In this document: positions 26,098 to 35,467 of the stretch, piece by piece | Layout: each line of letters begins with the position of its first letter | Numbering within the stretch: position 1 is the stretch's first letter | Origin: Acinetobacter variabilis | Lineage (GTDB): Bacteria > Pseudomonadota > Gammaproteobacteria > Pseudomonadales > Moraxellaceae | Assembly (NCBI RefSeq): GCF_000369625.1 | Contig: NZ_KB850112.1 | Span: 213,571 to 277,570, forward strand | Direction of reading: 5' to 3' | Length of the DNA: 64,000 nucleotides | Position numbers and translations under genes: made by a program | Notes under the pieces: model-generated | What the model saw: the letters and a program-made list of their open reading frames with translations, nothing else | Databases searched by the model: none | Told to the model about the DNA's origin: nothing

Positions 26098-28926
26098 ATG
26101 CTACAGAGTATTTATACGGTGCTTGAAGGCTTGGGTCTAAGCTCACAGAAGCGTGCACTTCATCTCCGATTTTCCAATGAAATTTTAAATTCTCAGGTCC
26201 TGATTCAGCGTATTGAAGGCAGGCACTGGATCAATGAGGGACTACATGCTGAATTACTTTGTTTATCCACCCATCCCTATATTGCCTTAAAGCAGTTTAT
26301 TGGCTGTCAGGTTGCTGTTGATCAGGTCACTGATCAAGGTAAGCTTTTCCGGACTACAGGTATTATTACTGCAGCTAAACAGGGGCATAGCGATGGTGCT
26401 TTAAGTGTCTATCAGCTGACTCTCGAAGATGCGACTTCACTTTGGCATAAACGCCGTAATAGCCGTGTGTTTTTGAATAAAAGTATCAAAGCGATTAGTG
26501 AGATTCTGTTTACTGAATGGCAAAAGCGAAGTGGCTTATTTGCGAAAAGTTTAAGTTTGGATCTTTCCGGACTAAATCGTGAATATGATGTACGGCCATT
26601 GGTCATACAGTCCAATGAAAGTGATTATGATTTTCTGACCCGCTTATGGCGTAGTGAGGGTATTAACTGGCTGATTGATGAAAAGGAATTAATTATTCCA
26701 ATCTCAGCTCAAACCATTCAGCCACAAGTCCTGCGTCTTGTTAATGGGCAGCAATATTTTCAAGCCTTAAAACGCCGTTCCATCCGCTTCCATCGCAGTC
26801 ATGCAACTGAGCAATTCGATACTATCACCAGCCTAATTGCTGAGCGACAACTTGTACCAAATAGTGTTGCATTGCAACGCTGGCAAGCTATAGATCTGGA
26901 GCAGGAGCAAAACCAGCAGTTAGTGAATATTCAGCAGAGCAGTGTTCAGGATCATACCAGTTTAAGTCTGGAAGATGTCTGGAACATCAGTCCAGCTTGG
27001 ACCAGTGACCTAAAGAGAGAAGATCAGGCTACATCATCCAGTCCAGCTCAACTGGATCAACTCAGTCAGCAACTTAGTCACTATCATGCCATGCAGTCCA
27101 AATATTTTAAGGCCAGCAGTAGTGTTCGTGATGCCCAAGTCGGTTACTGGTTTGAACTGCATGACCATCCCGAAATTGATCAACATCCGCACAATGAGCG
27201 TGAATTTTTAATTTTGGGCAAACACTTCTATAACCAAAATAATTTACCGAAAGATCTTTTGCTACAGCTGGATCAGCTCATGCAGTCCAGTCACTGGAAA
27301 GTTCTGGATGATGAGAGACAAGGTAATGAGCTGTATTTAATTCGTCGAGATATTCCTGTAATACCTAAATATCATCCACTACAACATCGGCCTATGGCCT
27401 ATCCACAACGGGCGAAAGTAGTAGGGCCTGAAGGTGAGACTATTTATGTCGATGAATGGGGACGTGTGAAGGTCCGTTTTTTGTTTACCCGTAGTGAAGA
27501 TCATCAGCATGATGGTGGTGCTGGTGCCAATGATAATGACACTGATTCGGTCTGGGTAGATGTGCTAACGCCATGGGCAGGTGAAGGTTATGGCGCCCGA
27601 TTCCATCTACGTATCGGGGAAATCGTAGTGATTGATTTCTTCGAAGGGGATATTGATCGCCCCTTTATTGTTGGACGTATTCATGAAGCTGAACGTTATC
27701 AAACTATGTTTGATAAGAAGGGGCAATTGCCATTCACTAAAAAACTAAGTGGTATCCGTTCTCAAGAGGTGGATGGCGAAGGTTTTAACCAGATTCGCTT
27801 CGATGATACAACTGGACAGATTAGTGCACAGCTGCAAAGTAGTCATGGGGCCAGTCAGCTAAATTTAGGAAATCTAAGTCATCCAAAAGAAGATGAGGCT
27901 AGCGACGGGCGTGGTGAGGGCTTTGAGTTAAGAACAGATCAATGGGGAGCACTTAGAGCGGGAGCTGGCTTGCTTCTTTCTACCTATAAACAAGAAAATG
28001 CCAATGCTAATCACTTAAATACCAGTCCTGCGAAAAGCCAGCTTGAATCAAATTTGAATCATAGTAAGGCTTTAAGTGAGATTGCCAAAAATCAGCAAAC
28101 AGACCCCTTAGAAGGGTTAGATCATCTAAAAAAATTTCTGGATCAGATTGAACAGCAAGATCAAAGCAAGGCTGAAACTTTCAAACAAGCTTTAATGCTG
28201 CTGTGTGCACCGAATTCAATTGCACTCTCAACTAATGAAGATCTGTATCTTTCAGCTGATCAGCAGATTAACCACAGTGCTGCGGATAATATTAATTTTT
28301 CCACACGGAAATCTTTGATTGCTCACGCTCAGGACAAGATCAGCTTATTTGCAGCTCAACAAGGATTAAAAGCCGTTGCGGCAAAGGGAAAGGTCGAACT
28401 CCAGGCACAAGATGACGCAATAGAAACAATTGCTCGTCATAAAGTAAAAATTATTTCAACTGAAGATCGAATTGAAATTATAAGCCCTAAAGAAATTGTG
28501 CTTACTGCCGGTGGATCTCAGTTAAAGATTAATGGACAAGGTGTATTTGGAGTAACAGGTGGGAAGTTTGAGTGTAAAGCGGGGCAGCATATATTTAAAG
28601 AAGGAGCCAAAACTATTTATGAGATTCCTGAGTTGCCTAAATCTGGACCATACGCTGTAGATTTTTTATTTAATAGTTTAGGTGGTAGTGGAATTGAAGG
28701 TGCTGAAGTAACTATGTTTATACCTGAAAATAAGGAAATTTTATGGGAAGGTAAAACTGATTCTAATGGTAAAACGCAATTATCTATTTCTCAAGAATGG
28801 GTTGCTTATGAAGCATTGGTAGGATTTAAGCAATGGTCAAATATCTTTGAAGATTTAGATACTAAAGATTTAGAGGAGGAATTTGATGTGGGTGAGCATG
28901 GAATTCAAATTGAAGATATTCAATAA
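26098..28926 (+). CDS. vgrG: Type VI secretion tip protein VgrG with C-terminal adaptor domain
   Basis: A 942-aa spike protein. The N-terminal phage gp27/gp5-like region (1 to about 480) includes the OB-fold segment RAKVVGPEGETIYVDEWGRV (about 438-457) and LRIGEIVVIDFFEGDIDRPF. A DUF2345 region follows (about 680-830; KGKVELQAQDDAIETIARHK, IVLTAGGSQLKING). The last 95 residues (YAVDFLFNSLGGSGIEGAEV onward) look like a transthyretin-like sandwich, which in other VgrGs holds effectors. Base composition falls sharply at about 28560, so the adaptor matches the following toxin gene and not the spike body. No other T6SS structural gene is in the window. The next gene starts 17 bp downstream. Confidence 0.93.
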   Translation: MLQSIYTVLEGLGLSSQKRALHLRFSNEILNSQVLIQRIEGRHWINEGLHAELLCLSTHPYIALKQFIGCQVAVDQVTDQGKLFRTTGIITAAKQGHSDGALSVYQLTLEDATSLWHKRRNSRVFLNKSIKAISEILFTEWQKRSGLFAKSLSLDLSGLNREYDVRPLVIQSNESDYDFLTRLWRSEGINWLIDEKELIIPISAQTIQPQVLRLVNGQQYFQALKRRSIRFHRSHATEQFDTITSLIAERQLVPNSVALQRWQAIDLEQEQNQQLVNIQQSSVQDHTSLSLEDVWNISPAWTSDLKREDQATSSSPAQLDQLSQQLSHYHAMQSKYFKASSSVRDAQVGYWFELHDHPEIDQHPHNEREFLILGKHFYNQNNLPKDLLLQLDQLMQSSHWKVLDDERQGNELYLIRRDIPVIPKYHPLQHRPMAYPQRAKVVGPEGETIYVDEWGRVKVRFLFTRSEDHQHDGGAGANDNDTDSVWVDVLTPWAGEGYGARFHLRIGEIVVIDFFEGDIDRPFIVGRIHEAERYQTMFDKKGQLPFTKKLSGIRSQEVDGEGFNQIRFDDTTGQISAQLQSSHGASQLNLGNLSHPKEDEASDGRGEGFELRTDQWGALRAGAGLLLSTYKQENANANHLNTSPAKSQLESNLNHSKALSEIAKNQQTDPLEGLDHLKKFLDQIEQQDQSKAETFKQALMLLCAPNSIALSTNEDLYLSADQQINHSAADNINFSTRKSLIAHAQDKISLFAAQQGLKAVAAKGKVELQAQDDAIETIARHKVKIISTEDRIEIISPKEIVLTAGGSQLKINGQGVFGVTGGKFECKAGQHIFKEGAKTIYEIPELPKSGPYAVDFLFNSLGGSGIEGAEVTMFIPENKEILWEGKTDSNGKTQLSISQEWVAYEALVGFKQWSNIFEDLDTKDLEEEFDVGEHGIQIEDIQ

Positions 28927-28943
28927 TTATAAAGGTGTTCTCT

Positions 28944-30911
28944 GTGAATTATTATATTGTAAAAAAAGGAGATACATTGTGGGGTATCTCGAAAAAATTT
29001 AATATTAGAGTACAAAAAATAGCTAAAATTAATAAATTGAATGGTTCTTCTATTCATAAAATACAAGTAGGTCAAAAAATACATATTGATGAGATCAATA
29101 AGATTGAAGCTGAATTGATTTTAAAAATTATATTATTAGATTTATCTTTTAAACCTATTTCAAAAGGAATTGTAAAACTAGAATATGATGGTAAATCAAA
29201 AGAAATAAATTTTAAAGATGGTGTAATTAATGATATAGAAATCTTAGATCATTCAAAAGGTTTAAAAGTTTATTATAAAAATATAAAAAGTAATTTTGAT
29301 TTAATAGCTAATCATAAAACTTTACCAATAGGGAAAAAAGTTTTAAGGCTGACTTCAAGGCAAATGAAAGTCTCCGGCAGTCACTATCCTCAATCGGGTA
29401 TAGTTCAACAGACAATAGAGGAAATCAAAAAATCCTTAAAAAATTTAGCAGATCCTATTGAAAAAGGGGTAAATGAAAAAATAGATACTAGTCAACCATC
29501 TATAATTTTACCTAAGCCAGTAAATAGCCAAAAAAGAACTGATTTAGGTAATAGTACCCATATAATTGCAAGCCAATTTACAGAAGAGAACTTCATACTC
29601 AATACAGTAAATAATAAATATAGAAAATTCGTTATAGACGCTTCGAAACGTCATGGATTTACTCCACATAGTCTAGCAGCTTTAATTCATGCTGAAGCTG
29701 CAAAAAAAAGTAATGGAGAATGGGATTCCAAAAGTTTTAATACCACTACAAATGCCGCAGGATTAACACAATTTCTTAAAGGTACTTGGCTTGAACTTTG
29801 TAAAAACCAAGAATCTTTAATAGGGCAATATGCTTCAAAAAATAAATATCTTACTGAGGAGCAACTTTTAAATCTTAGATTCAACTCTGAGTTTTCGATT
29901 GATGCAGCAGCTGCTTATGCAATTATAAATTTTAAATGGTCAAAACTACCTTATCAAAAATTAACAGAGCCGAGCTCAATAGCTAAATTTGCTTATCTAT
30001 TACATCATGAAGGAGCTGGAGGTGCGAGGTCATTCATAAACAATAGTTTTTCCCCAGAAAGAGCAAAAATGTTATTGCTTGCACAATTTGGAAATAAGGG
30101 TAAACAAAATGCTTTAGATTATTTGAAAAGATATGACAACGATGCAAAAGTTGCTTATGGAATATGGCTAAGAGCATACATCGATGCACATATTAATATT
30201 TATGATTATGTATTGGATAAATCTAAAACTTCTGGAATAAATTTATCTTTAGATGAAACAATTAAAATTTTATTGGGGCAAATTTCTTCACCAACACCAA
30301 CACCAACACCAACACCAACACCAACACCAACACCAACACCAACACCAACACCAAGTACCGAAATACAAGAAAATAAAATTGTTGGAGGCAGCGGAATTTG
30401 GGTAGATCCTTTAGCAATAAACCAGTTAAGAGTTGCCGGTCTAGCTAATGTAAAAAGTGCTACTTTTGGGAAAGTTAGAAATGGAGGTACTAGAAACCAT
30501 CAAGGTATAGATTTAGCTGCTGATTCCGGTACGAATATTTTTGCGGTATGTAGTGGGGTTATTGCTATTGCAACAGATAGTGGAAAGGCATATGGCAAAA
30601 TTATAGTATTAGAAGTAAACATTGATGACTTGCCTGAAAAGCAAAAAACTTATGCATCAAAAAATATTACAAACAGCCAATCAATTTATTTTTTTTATGC
30701 ACATCTATCTACCATAGATGTTGAAAAAGGAGATGTTGTTGATGCTAAGACAATTTTAGGTAAAACAGGTTCTACTGGAAATGCGAAGGGAATGACTACT
30801 ATATCGAAAGGGGGACATTTGCATTTCGAGGCAAGAAGTTCAGCATTGCTCGGTACAGGCTTGCAAGGAAGATTTGATCCTATTCCTTTTTTTATAACCA
30901 AATTGATTTAG
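28944..30911 (+). CDS. Candidate T6SS effector: LysM, lysozyme-like and M23 peptidase domains
   Basis: About 655 aa in an AT-rich gene. An N-terminal LysM (YYIVKKGDTLWGISKKFNIR) is followed by a beta-rich region (about 50-140). A lysozyme/transglycosylase-like domain spans about 220-420, with HSLAALIHAEAAKKSNGEW and NAAGLTQFLKGTWLE. A proline-threonine linker (about 450-470) leads to a C-terminal M23 endopeptidase domain with zinc ligands in NHQGIDLAAD and GGHLHFEAR. It would cut both glycan and peptide bonds of peptidoglycan. There is no signal peptide, as expected for VgrG-loaded delivery. GTG 28944 has AAGG at good spacing; GTG 28935 is the alternative. It ends in TAG, 11 bp before the next gene. 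Confidence 0.85.
   Translation: MNYYIVKKGDTLWGISKKFNIRVQKIAKINKLNGSSIHKIQVGQKIHIDEINKIEAELILKIILLDLSFKPISKGIVKLEYDGKSKEINFKDGVINDIEILDHSKGLKVYYKNIKSNFDLIANHKTLPIGKKVLRLTSRQMKVSGSHYPQSGIVQQTIEEIKKSLKNLADPIEKGVNEKIDTSQPSIILPKPVNSQKRTDLGNSTHIIASQFTEENFILNTVNNKYRKFVIDASKRHGFTPHSLAALIHAEAAKKSNGEWDSKSFNTTTNAAGLTQFLKGTWLELCKNQESLIGQYASKNKYLTEEQLLNLRFNSEFSIDAAAAYAIINFKWSKLPYQKLTEPSSIAKFAYLLHHEGAGGARSFINNSFSPERAKMLLLAQFGNKGKQNALDYLKRYDNDAKVAYGIWLRAYIDAHINIYDYVLDKSKTSGINLSLDETIKILLGQISSPTPTPTPTPTPTPTPTPTPTPSTEIQENKIVGGSGIWVDPLAINQLRVAGLANVKSATFGKVRNGGTRNHQGIDLAADSGTNIFAVCSGVIAIATDSGKAYGKIIVLEVNIDDLPEKQKTYASKNITNSQSIYFFYAHLSTIDVEKGDVVDAKTILGKTGSTGNAKGMTTISKGGHLHFEARSSALLGTGLQGRFDPIPFFITKLI
30291..30350. 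repeat. Hexanucleotide repeat (CCAACA) x10 encoding a Pro-Thr linker
   Basis: Ten perfect CCAACA units in frame within the effector gene encode (Pro-Thr)10 between the two hydrolase domains. Slippage would change linker length in two-residue steps without frameshift. Confidence 0.95.
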
Positions 30912-30922
30912 GCACTTAAAAT

Positions 30923-31612
30923 ATGAAAATACTTAAATCTATAGTAATAATTAGCAGTAGCTTCTTTTCACTATCATGTCACGCAAAAAATATAGATTGG
31001 AATGATTACCAGCAAAGTGCTACCCAAATTAAAGAACCAGTTTTATTTCTGGATCAATTTGGTAGATTCTCTCAATTAAATAAAAATTTAAAATTAAGTT
31101 TAGTTGATTATGGGGGTAAAAACAAAAAATATTCTGGTGGAGATTACATTCTTAAGAGTTATGGCGTCGAAGTTTTAAATAATCAAAAAAATTATATTTT
31201 ATATCAAGGTACTGTGCCTTTAAAATCAACTGTAGATTTAAAAATACTTTATCAAGATAAAAAAATAGTTGCCTTTCGGATAAGGGAATTTAGTGAATTA
31301 GATTATGTGAAAAGACCTTATAAAAAATTTATATCTAACTTTTTTATATATAATAAGTTATCAAATTTAGTTATTGAAGCTCCAGTAGTAAATTCTTCAT
31401 CTGCTAATTTAGAAAGTGATTACGGGAGTATATTGGCTGGTGATAATTTTTCTTATATTAAAGAAGAGAAAAAATATTTATATAATGCCAATATTAGGGA
31501 AAGTAACAGGAAAATTAATGACTATAAATTGATTTTAGATTCAGATTTAAAGTGCTTAACATTTACTCTAGGGTGTGAAAATATTAATTATAGAAACTTT
31601 CTTAAAAAATAA
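30923..31612 (+). CDS. Candidate periplasmic immunity protein for the T6SS effector
   Basis: A 229-aa protein of no recognised family, very AT-rich. The N-terminus MKILKSIVIISSSFFSLSCH has a Sec-type signal ending near CHAKN; the cysteine is not in a canonical lipobox. The mature part is mixed beta-rich (LSLVDYGGKNKKYSGGDYIL, DKKIVAFRIREFSELDYVKR). It starts 11 bp after a peptidoglycan-hydrolase effector, and immunity proteins against such toxins must act in the periplasm. Both facts support the call; the role is inferred from position and export signal. Confidence 0.65.
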   Translation: MKILKSIVIISSSFFSLSCHAKNIDWNDYQQSATQIKEPVLFLDQFGRFSQLNKNLKLSLVDYGGKNKKYSGGDYILKSYGVEVLNNQKNYILYQGTVPLKSTVDLKILYQDKKIVAFRIREFSELDYVKRPYKKFISNFFIYNKLSNLVIEAPVVNSSSANLESDYGSILAGDNFSYIKEEKKYLYNANIRESNRKINDYKLILDSDLKCLTFTLGCENINYRNFLKK

Positions 31613-31619
31613 TTTTTTA

Positions 31620-31649
31620 GATTGCTACATTATGGAGAATGTAGCAATC
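31620..31649. terminator. Hairpin between the T6SS cassette and the Dyp peroxidase gene
   Basis: GATTGCTACAT pairs perfectly over 11 bp with ATGTAGCAATC. On the reverse strand it is followed by TAAAAAATTATTTTT, so it could end the leftward Dyp transcript; the T-run on the plus strand is weak. Confidence 0.5.
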
Positions 31650-31665
31650 ACCGACCTTATAAATT

Positions 31666-32586
31666 TTACCCTTCCAAAACCTCTTCTAGCAACTCCTCAC
31701 TTGGTGCAAAGTAATACGCACCATCCATTGGAGTCACGAAATGTAGCAAGCAGTCATGGATCCCATCGCCTGATGTACCAAACATACGCACTAACATGGC
31801 ATCAATGATTTTCAGGTCTTTGGTATAAGCAATGAAGAATAGGCCTTGGTCACCACGACCATCTCCATAAGGCAGAGAGTGACGTAGAATTTCCATTTCC
31901 TCGCCTTCCTCATCTTCAACAACAGTACGAGCGATATGCGCATTGGCAGGTTTTACCTCATCCTCGAGTTCAATCGATTCAAGTTTGGTACGACCCATGA
32001 CTTGTTCTTGAGCATCGACTTTGAGTTTCTTCCATTTATCCAGGTTATGCGCATAACGCTGCGCAAAAATAAATGAACCGTCTTGGAAAATACCAGCATC
32101 TTCACCGAGTAAAGCCACTTCAGCACGATCATCCGGAAATTGTGGATTTTCAGTCCCATCAATGAAACCGGTAATATCACGGCCATCAAAGTAACGGAAG
32201 CAAACACGCTCATCTAATACTTCAACCTGATCGCGAATACCTTCGAAGAAAGACTGACTCAAGGCGAAACAGATATCGGCACGCGTACTGGCAATATGAA
32301 TCAATACATCAGCGGGAACCACAGGCATATTAAATGAACCTTGAATTGGCTCTAATTGTTTAAAACCAGCAGGTGCCTGTTCATACAGTTTTGACCAGAG
32401 TTCAGGACCAAAAGCGACAGCCGTTTTAATTTGCGCATTCGGGTGTTGGGTAATCAGGCGATCGCGTGTAGTAAAGAGCTGTTCTAATCGTTCCTTAAAA
32501 TCTTCAATACTGAGATCTTTCAGACGTAAAACAATAAAGCGAGCATGATCTGAAGGTAATGGCAAAATTACAGATTGGGCTGTCAT
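31666..32586 (-). CDS. Dyp-type haem peroxidase
   Basis: A 306-aa dye-decolorising peroxidase, B-type/YfeX-like. Diagnostic segments are AVAFGPELWSKL, the distal-site motif TGFIDGTENPQ with its GxxDG, QRYAHNLDKWKKL, proximal-histidine region ANAHIARTV, and the conserved LRHSLPYGDGRGDQGLFFIA with its arginine. It reduces H2O2 with broad substrates; cellular role is not settled. There is no signal peptide, so it is cytosolic. The ATG follows a GGAGCC ribosome-binding site. Confidence 0.92.
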   Translation of the reverse strand: MTAQSVILPLPSDHARFIVLRLKDLSIEDFKERLEQLFTTRDRLITQHPNAQIKTAVAFGPELWSKLYEQAPAGFKQLEPIQGSFNMPVVPADVLIHIASTRADICFALSQSFFEGIRDQVEVLDERVCFRYFDGRDITGFIDGTENPQFPDDRAEVALLGEDAGIFQDGSFIFAQRYAHNLDKWKKLKVDAQEQVMGRTKLESIELEDEVKPANAHIARTVVEDEEGEEMEILRHSLPYGDGRGDQGLFFIAYTKDLKIIDAMLVRMFGTSGDGIHDCLLHFVTPMDGAYYFAPSEELLEEVLEG

Positions 32587-32746
32587 TCATGGCTCCTGTA
32601 ATAAATTTTCTGTATCCAATCCTGCTATTGTGCCTGAAGCGCTATAGAGTGAATAGTATGCAGTCTGATGTTTAAGCAATTTTTTTGGCTGAAAATATTG
32701 GAAAAGTCATATAATTAGATCCTGAATTTGAATGAGTTAAATCTCC

Positions 32747-33367
32747 ATGTCCTATCAAGTCTGGTTTGCTTATATGTTAGCCTGTTGGGTGATCAGTATT
32801 TCCCCAGGCGCGGGTGCTATTGCTTCAATGTCGAGCGGACTGAATTATGGCTTTCGACATGGATACTGGAATGCGCTCGGCCTGCAACTCGCCCTATTGG
32901 TTCAAATTGCCATTGTGGCTGCCGGGGCAGGGGTATTGTTCGCGACTACACCTTGGGCATTTCTTGCAGTGAAATGGTTTGGAGTTGCCTATTTATTGTA
33001 TCTGGCCTTTTTGCAGTGGAAAGCACCAGCGCAGTCGATTGAAATTAAACATGAACTCGCACGAAAATCAGCTGGAAAACTCGTCATCCACGGTTTTCTA
33101 GTCAATATGAGTAATCCCAAGGCAATTGTATTTTTGCTGGCAGTATTGCCGCAATTTCTGGACTTATCTAAACCGCAATGGATTCAATATGTGATTATGG
33201 CTGCGACCATGGTGACGATTGATCTGATTGTGATGGCAGGTTATACCGGTCTGGCTGCCAAAGTTCTGAGTCTTCTAAAATCGCCAAAACAGCAGAAAGT
33301 CATGAATCGAACTTTTGCCAGCTTGTTCGCTGGAGCTGCGTTTTTATTGAGTTTGGTGCATCAGTAG
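32747..33367 (+). CDS. LysE/RhtB family amino-acid exporter
   Basis: A 206-aa membrane protein with about six hydrophobic helices. WVISISPGAGAIASMSSGLN followed by YGFRHGYWNALGLQLALLVQ and VNMSNPKAIVFLLAVLPQFL are RhtB-type signatures (homoserine, homoserine lactone or threonine efflux). The C-terminal half ends FAGAAFLLSLVHQ. It uses a TAG stop. Substrate is not readable. Confidence 0.87.
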   Translation: MSYQVWFAYMLACWVISISPGAGAIASMSSGLNYGFRHGYWNALGLQLALLVQIAIVAAGAGVLFATTPWAFLAVKWFGVAYLLYLAFLQWKAPAQSIEIKHELARKSAGKLVIHGFLVNMSNPKAIVFLLAVLPQFLDLSKPQWIQYVIMAATMVTIDLIVMAGYTGLAAKVLSLLKSPKQQKVMNRTFASLFAGAAFLLSLVHQ

Positions 33368-33406
33368 GGAAACCTCTCCTTAAAAGAGAGGGAATTCAAC
33401 GATCTC

Positions 33407-33877
33407 TTAAAGAATCATCTGTAAAAATTCATCTTCAGTCATGACCTCAATATCATGCTGTTTAAATAATGCAGCCGTCACGCCATCACCCTGAATTTTA
33501 TTTCCAGTAAATGAACCATCATAAATCAGCTTGCTGCCGCAAGATGGACTATTGGCTTTTAAGATAGCATGGGTGACTTGAAATTTCTGTGCTAGCTCCA
33601 AGGCAGCATAAGCTCCCTGTATAAAAGCAGTAGATACATCCTGTCCTTGAATATCTGTTACTTGAGCTAAACTTTTAAGAACTTCTAATCCTGTCCCGCC
33701 TTGAATCTCTGCTGCGGGTCGGGGTATAGGCAAACCACCACTGACTTCAGGGCAAATCGTGACATATTGATCCAGCAATAAATAATCGACCAACTCTTTT
33801 ACCAGACAGTCGCGGCCATCATATCGAACCTTGTGTCCAAGCAAGCAGGCACTGATCAGGTAAAATTTGCCTGCCAT
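33407..33877 (-). CDS. DUF523 family protein
   Basis: A 156-aa protein with the three conserved DUF523 boxes: ISACLLGHKVRYDG, VTICPEVSGGLPIPRPAAEI and ILKANSPSCGS, with cysteines suggesting metal or thiol chemistry. The biochemical function is not established. It starts 3 bp after znuB ends, so it is probably the last gene of the zur-znuCB transcript, which hints at a zinc-linked role. Confidence 0.88.
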   Translation of the reverse strand: MAGKFYLISACLLGHKVRYDGRDCLVKELVDYLLLDQYVTICPEVSGGLPIPRPAAEIQGGTGLEVLKSLAQVTDIQGQDVSTAFIQGAYAALELAQKFQVTHAILKANSPSCGSKLIYDGSFTGNKIQGDGVTAALFKQHDIEVMTEDEFLQMIL

Positions 33878-33880
33878 GTC

Positions 33881-34681
33881 TTAAGCCAGTTTTTTAAACT
33901 TCTGCAGGATAAAAATAGCAGCAAACAGCACTGACATGGTCAGCACAATGGTCAGACCTGTTGACGTATTCAGACCTGCACTTGACCAGAGCCCGACTGT
34001 CACACCAATTTGTGCAATCACAAAAGCCCAGATCACCATTTGACGAGGAGAATTTGCCAGTAGGCGAGCCGTCAAAGCTGGAATCACCAGCAATGCACCC
34101 ATCAAAAGAGAACCGACCGCACGTAATGCCAATACAGTAAACAATGCCAATAAGAGCATAAAGATCAGACGTTGCAGTTTTGCATTCACCCCTTCACTGA
34201 TCGCCATATCAGGATCAATTGCAATCTGGATTTGCGCCTGCCAACTTTTATACAGAACGGCCAATGCCAAGATAATCACAACGGCAAAAGTAGGAAGATC
34301 TGTCCATGAAATAGTGAGTAGATCACCAAATAAATAACTCAGCAGTTCCGGTCTTAAACTCGGTAAATGCTGAATGAATAGTAGGCCTGAACAGAGCAGG
34401 GTTGCTGAGCAGAGTGCCAACAATGCATCATTCGGCAAACGTGGGTCATGAAGTACCCATAAAATCGCCACCAATAGTAAGGCGATTAAGGTGACACCAG
34501 TCCATAATGGCAAACTGAGTGCACCTGCAATGGCCACACCCAATAAAGTGCCATGTGCCATCGTGTCAGCAAAGAAAGACATACGGCGCCATAACATCAG
34601 ACAGCCGAGTGGTGCGGTCAGGAACACCAAGAGTGTTCCCATAATCCATGCAGGTAATAGGAGAGATAACCAATCCATCAT
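33881..34681 (-). CDS. znuB: Zinc ABC transporter permease
   Basis: A 266-aa ABC-3 family permease with about seven to eight hydrophobic helices: WIMGTLLVFLTAPLGCLML near the start, FADTMAHGTLLGVAIAGALS (typical of ZnuB) and LGALLVIPALTARLLA-like sequence written here as GALLVIPALTARLLANSPRQ. It imports Zn2+ with ZnuC and ZnuA. The start is M1 or M2 (34681 or 34678). It lies 3 bp after znuC ends. Confidence 0.94.
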   Translation of the reverse strand: MMDWLSLLLPAWIMGTLLVFLTAPLGCLMLWRRMSFFADTMAHGTLLGVAIAGALSLPLWTGVTLIALLLVAILWVLHDPRLPNDALLALCSATLLCSGLLFIQHLPSLRPELLSYLFGDLLTISWTDLPTFAVVIILALAVLYKSWQAQIQIAIDPDMAISEGVNAKLQRLIFMLLLALFTVLALRAVGSLLMGALLVIPALTARLLANSPRQMVIWAFVIAQIGVTVGLWSSAGLNTSTGLTIVLTMSVLFAAIFILQKFKKLA

Positions 34682-34684
34682 GGC

Positions 34685-35467
34685 TTAAGCTTCCGGCTCA
34701 GGGTGAATGTGGGGGCGTGAATCGTGCTGGCATGGTGTGGCTGAATCACCATGCGCACAATGGTCATGATGATGCTGGTAGAACACCCGGTTGGTACCAA
34801 AAATGGCTTGATATTCTGGATGCTGCTGTACGCTTTCTGGCAGGCCGCTACAGCAGATATGTTTATTCAGGCATACCACACGATGCGTACCTTGCATCAC
34901 CCATTGCAGGTCATGTGATACCATTAAAATGGCACAGCCATATTTTTCCGGCAGGCTACGCACATATTCATACAGTTCAGCCTCAGACTGAATATCTAGA
35001 CCCTGCATCGGTTCATCCAGTACCAGAATATCCGGCTGACGTAATAAGGCACGAGCCAATAGGACGCGTTGACGTTCACCGCCAGAAAGCTGTTGAACTT
35101 TGGAATTTTCCAGCTTGGCAATGCCGGTATCACGAATGATTTCAGCTTTAATAGCTGAAGGGCATTTTTCTAGTGCCAACAGATCTTTGACACGTAGCGG
35201 TAAACTATGTGAAGGATTGAATTTCTGTGGCACATAAGAGAATTTCAGCTTGCGCGCCGTTTTGATTTCACCGGATTTCGGTTTGACGATCCCAAGCATG
35301 ACCTTTATTAAGGTCGACTTACCGGCACCGTTCGGACCAATCAGCGTAACAATCTCTTTCTCCTGCAAAGAGAAATCAATGGCCTTTAAAATGTCACGAT
35401 CATCAATATTGACCCAAATCTTGGAAAGCTGGATCAAGGGTGATGCATTCAAGCTTTGTTGCGACAC
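34685..35467 (-). CDS. znuC: Zinc ABC transporter ATP-binding protein
   Basis: A 260-aa ATPase. Walker A is LIGPNGAGKSTLIKVMLGIV, the ABC signature QQLSGGERQRVLLARALL, Walker B DILVLDEPMQGLD and the switch His in MVSHDLQWVM. The C-terminal tail is rich in histidine (YQHHHDHCAHGD and on), as often seen in zinc transporters. It overlaps the end of zur by 19 bp, showing operon organisation zur-znuC-znuB-DUF523. Confidence 0.95.
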   Translation of the reverse strand: MSQQSLNASPLIQLSKIWVNIDDRDILKAIDFSLQEKEIVTLIGPNGAGKSTLIKVMLGIVKPKSGEIKTARKLKFSYVPQKFNPSHSLPLRVKDLLALEKCPSAIKAEIIRDTGIAKLENSKVQQLSGGERQRVLLARALLRQPDILVLDEPMQGLDIQSEAELYEYVRSLPEKYGCAILMVSHDLQWVMQGTHRVVCLNKHICCSGLPESVQQHPEYQAIFGTNRVFYQHHHDHCAHGDSATPCQHDSRPHIHPEPEA

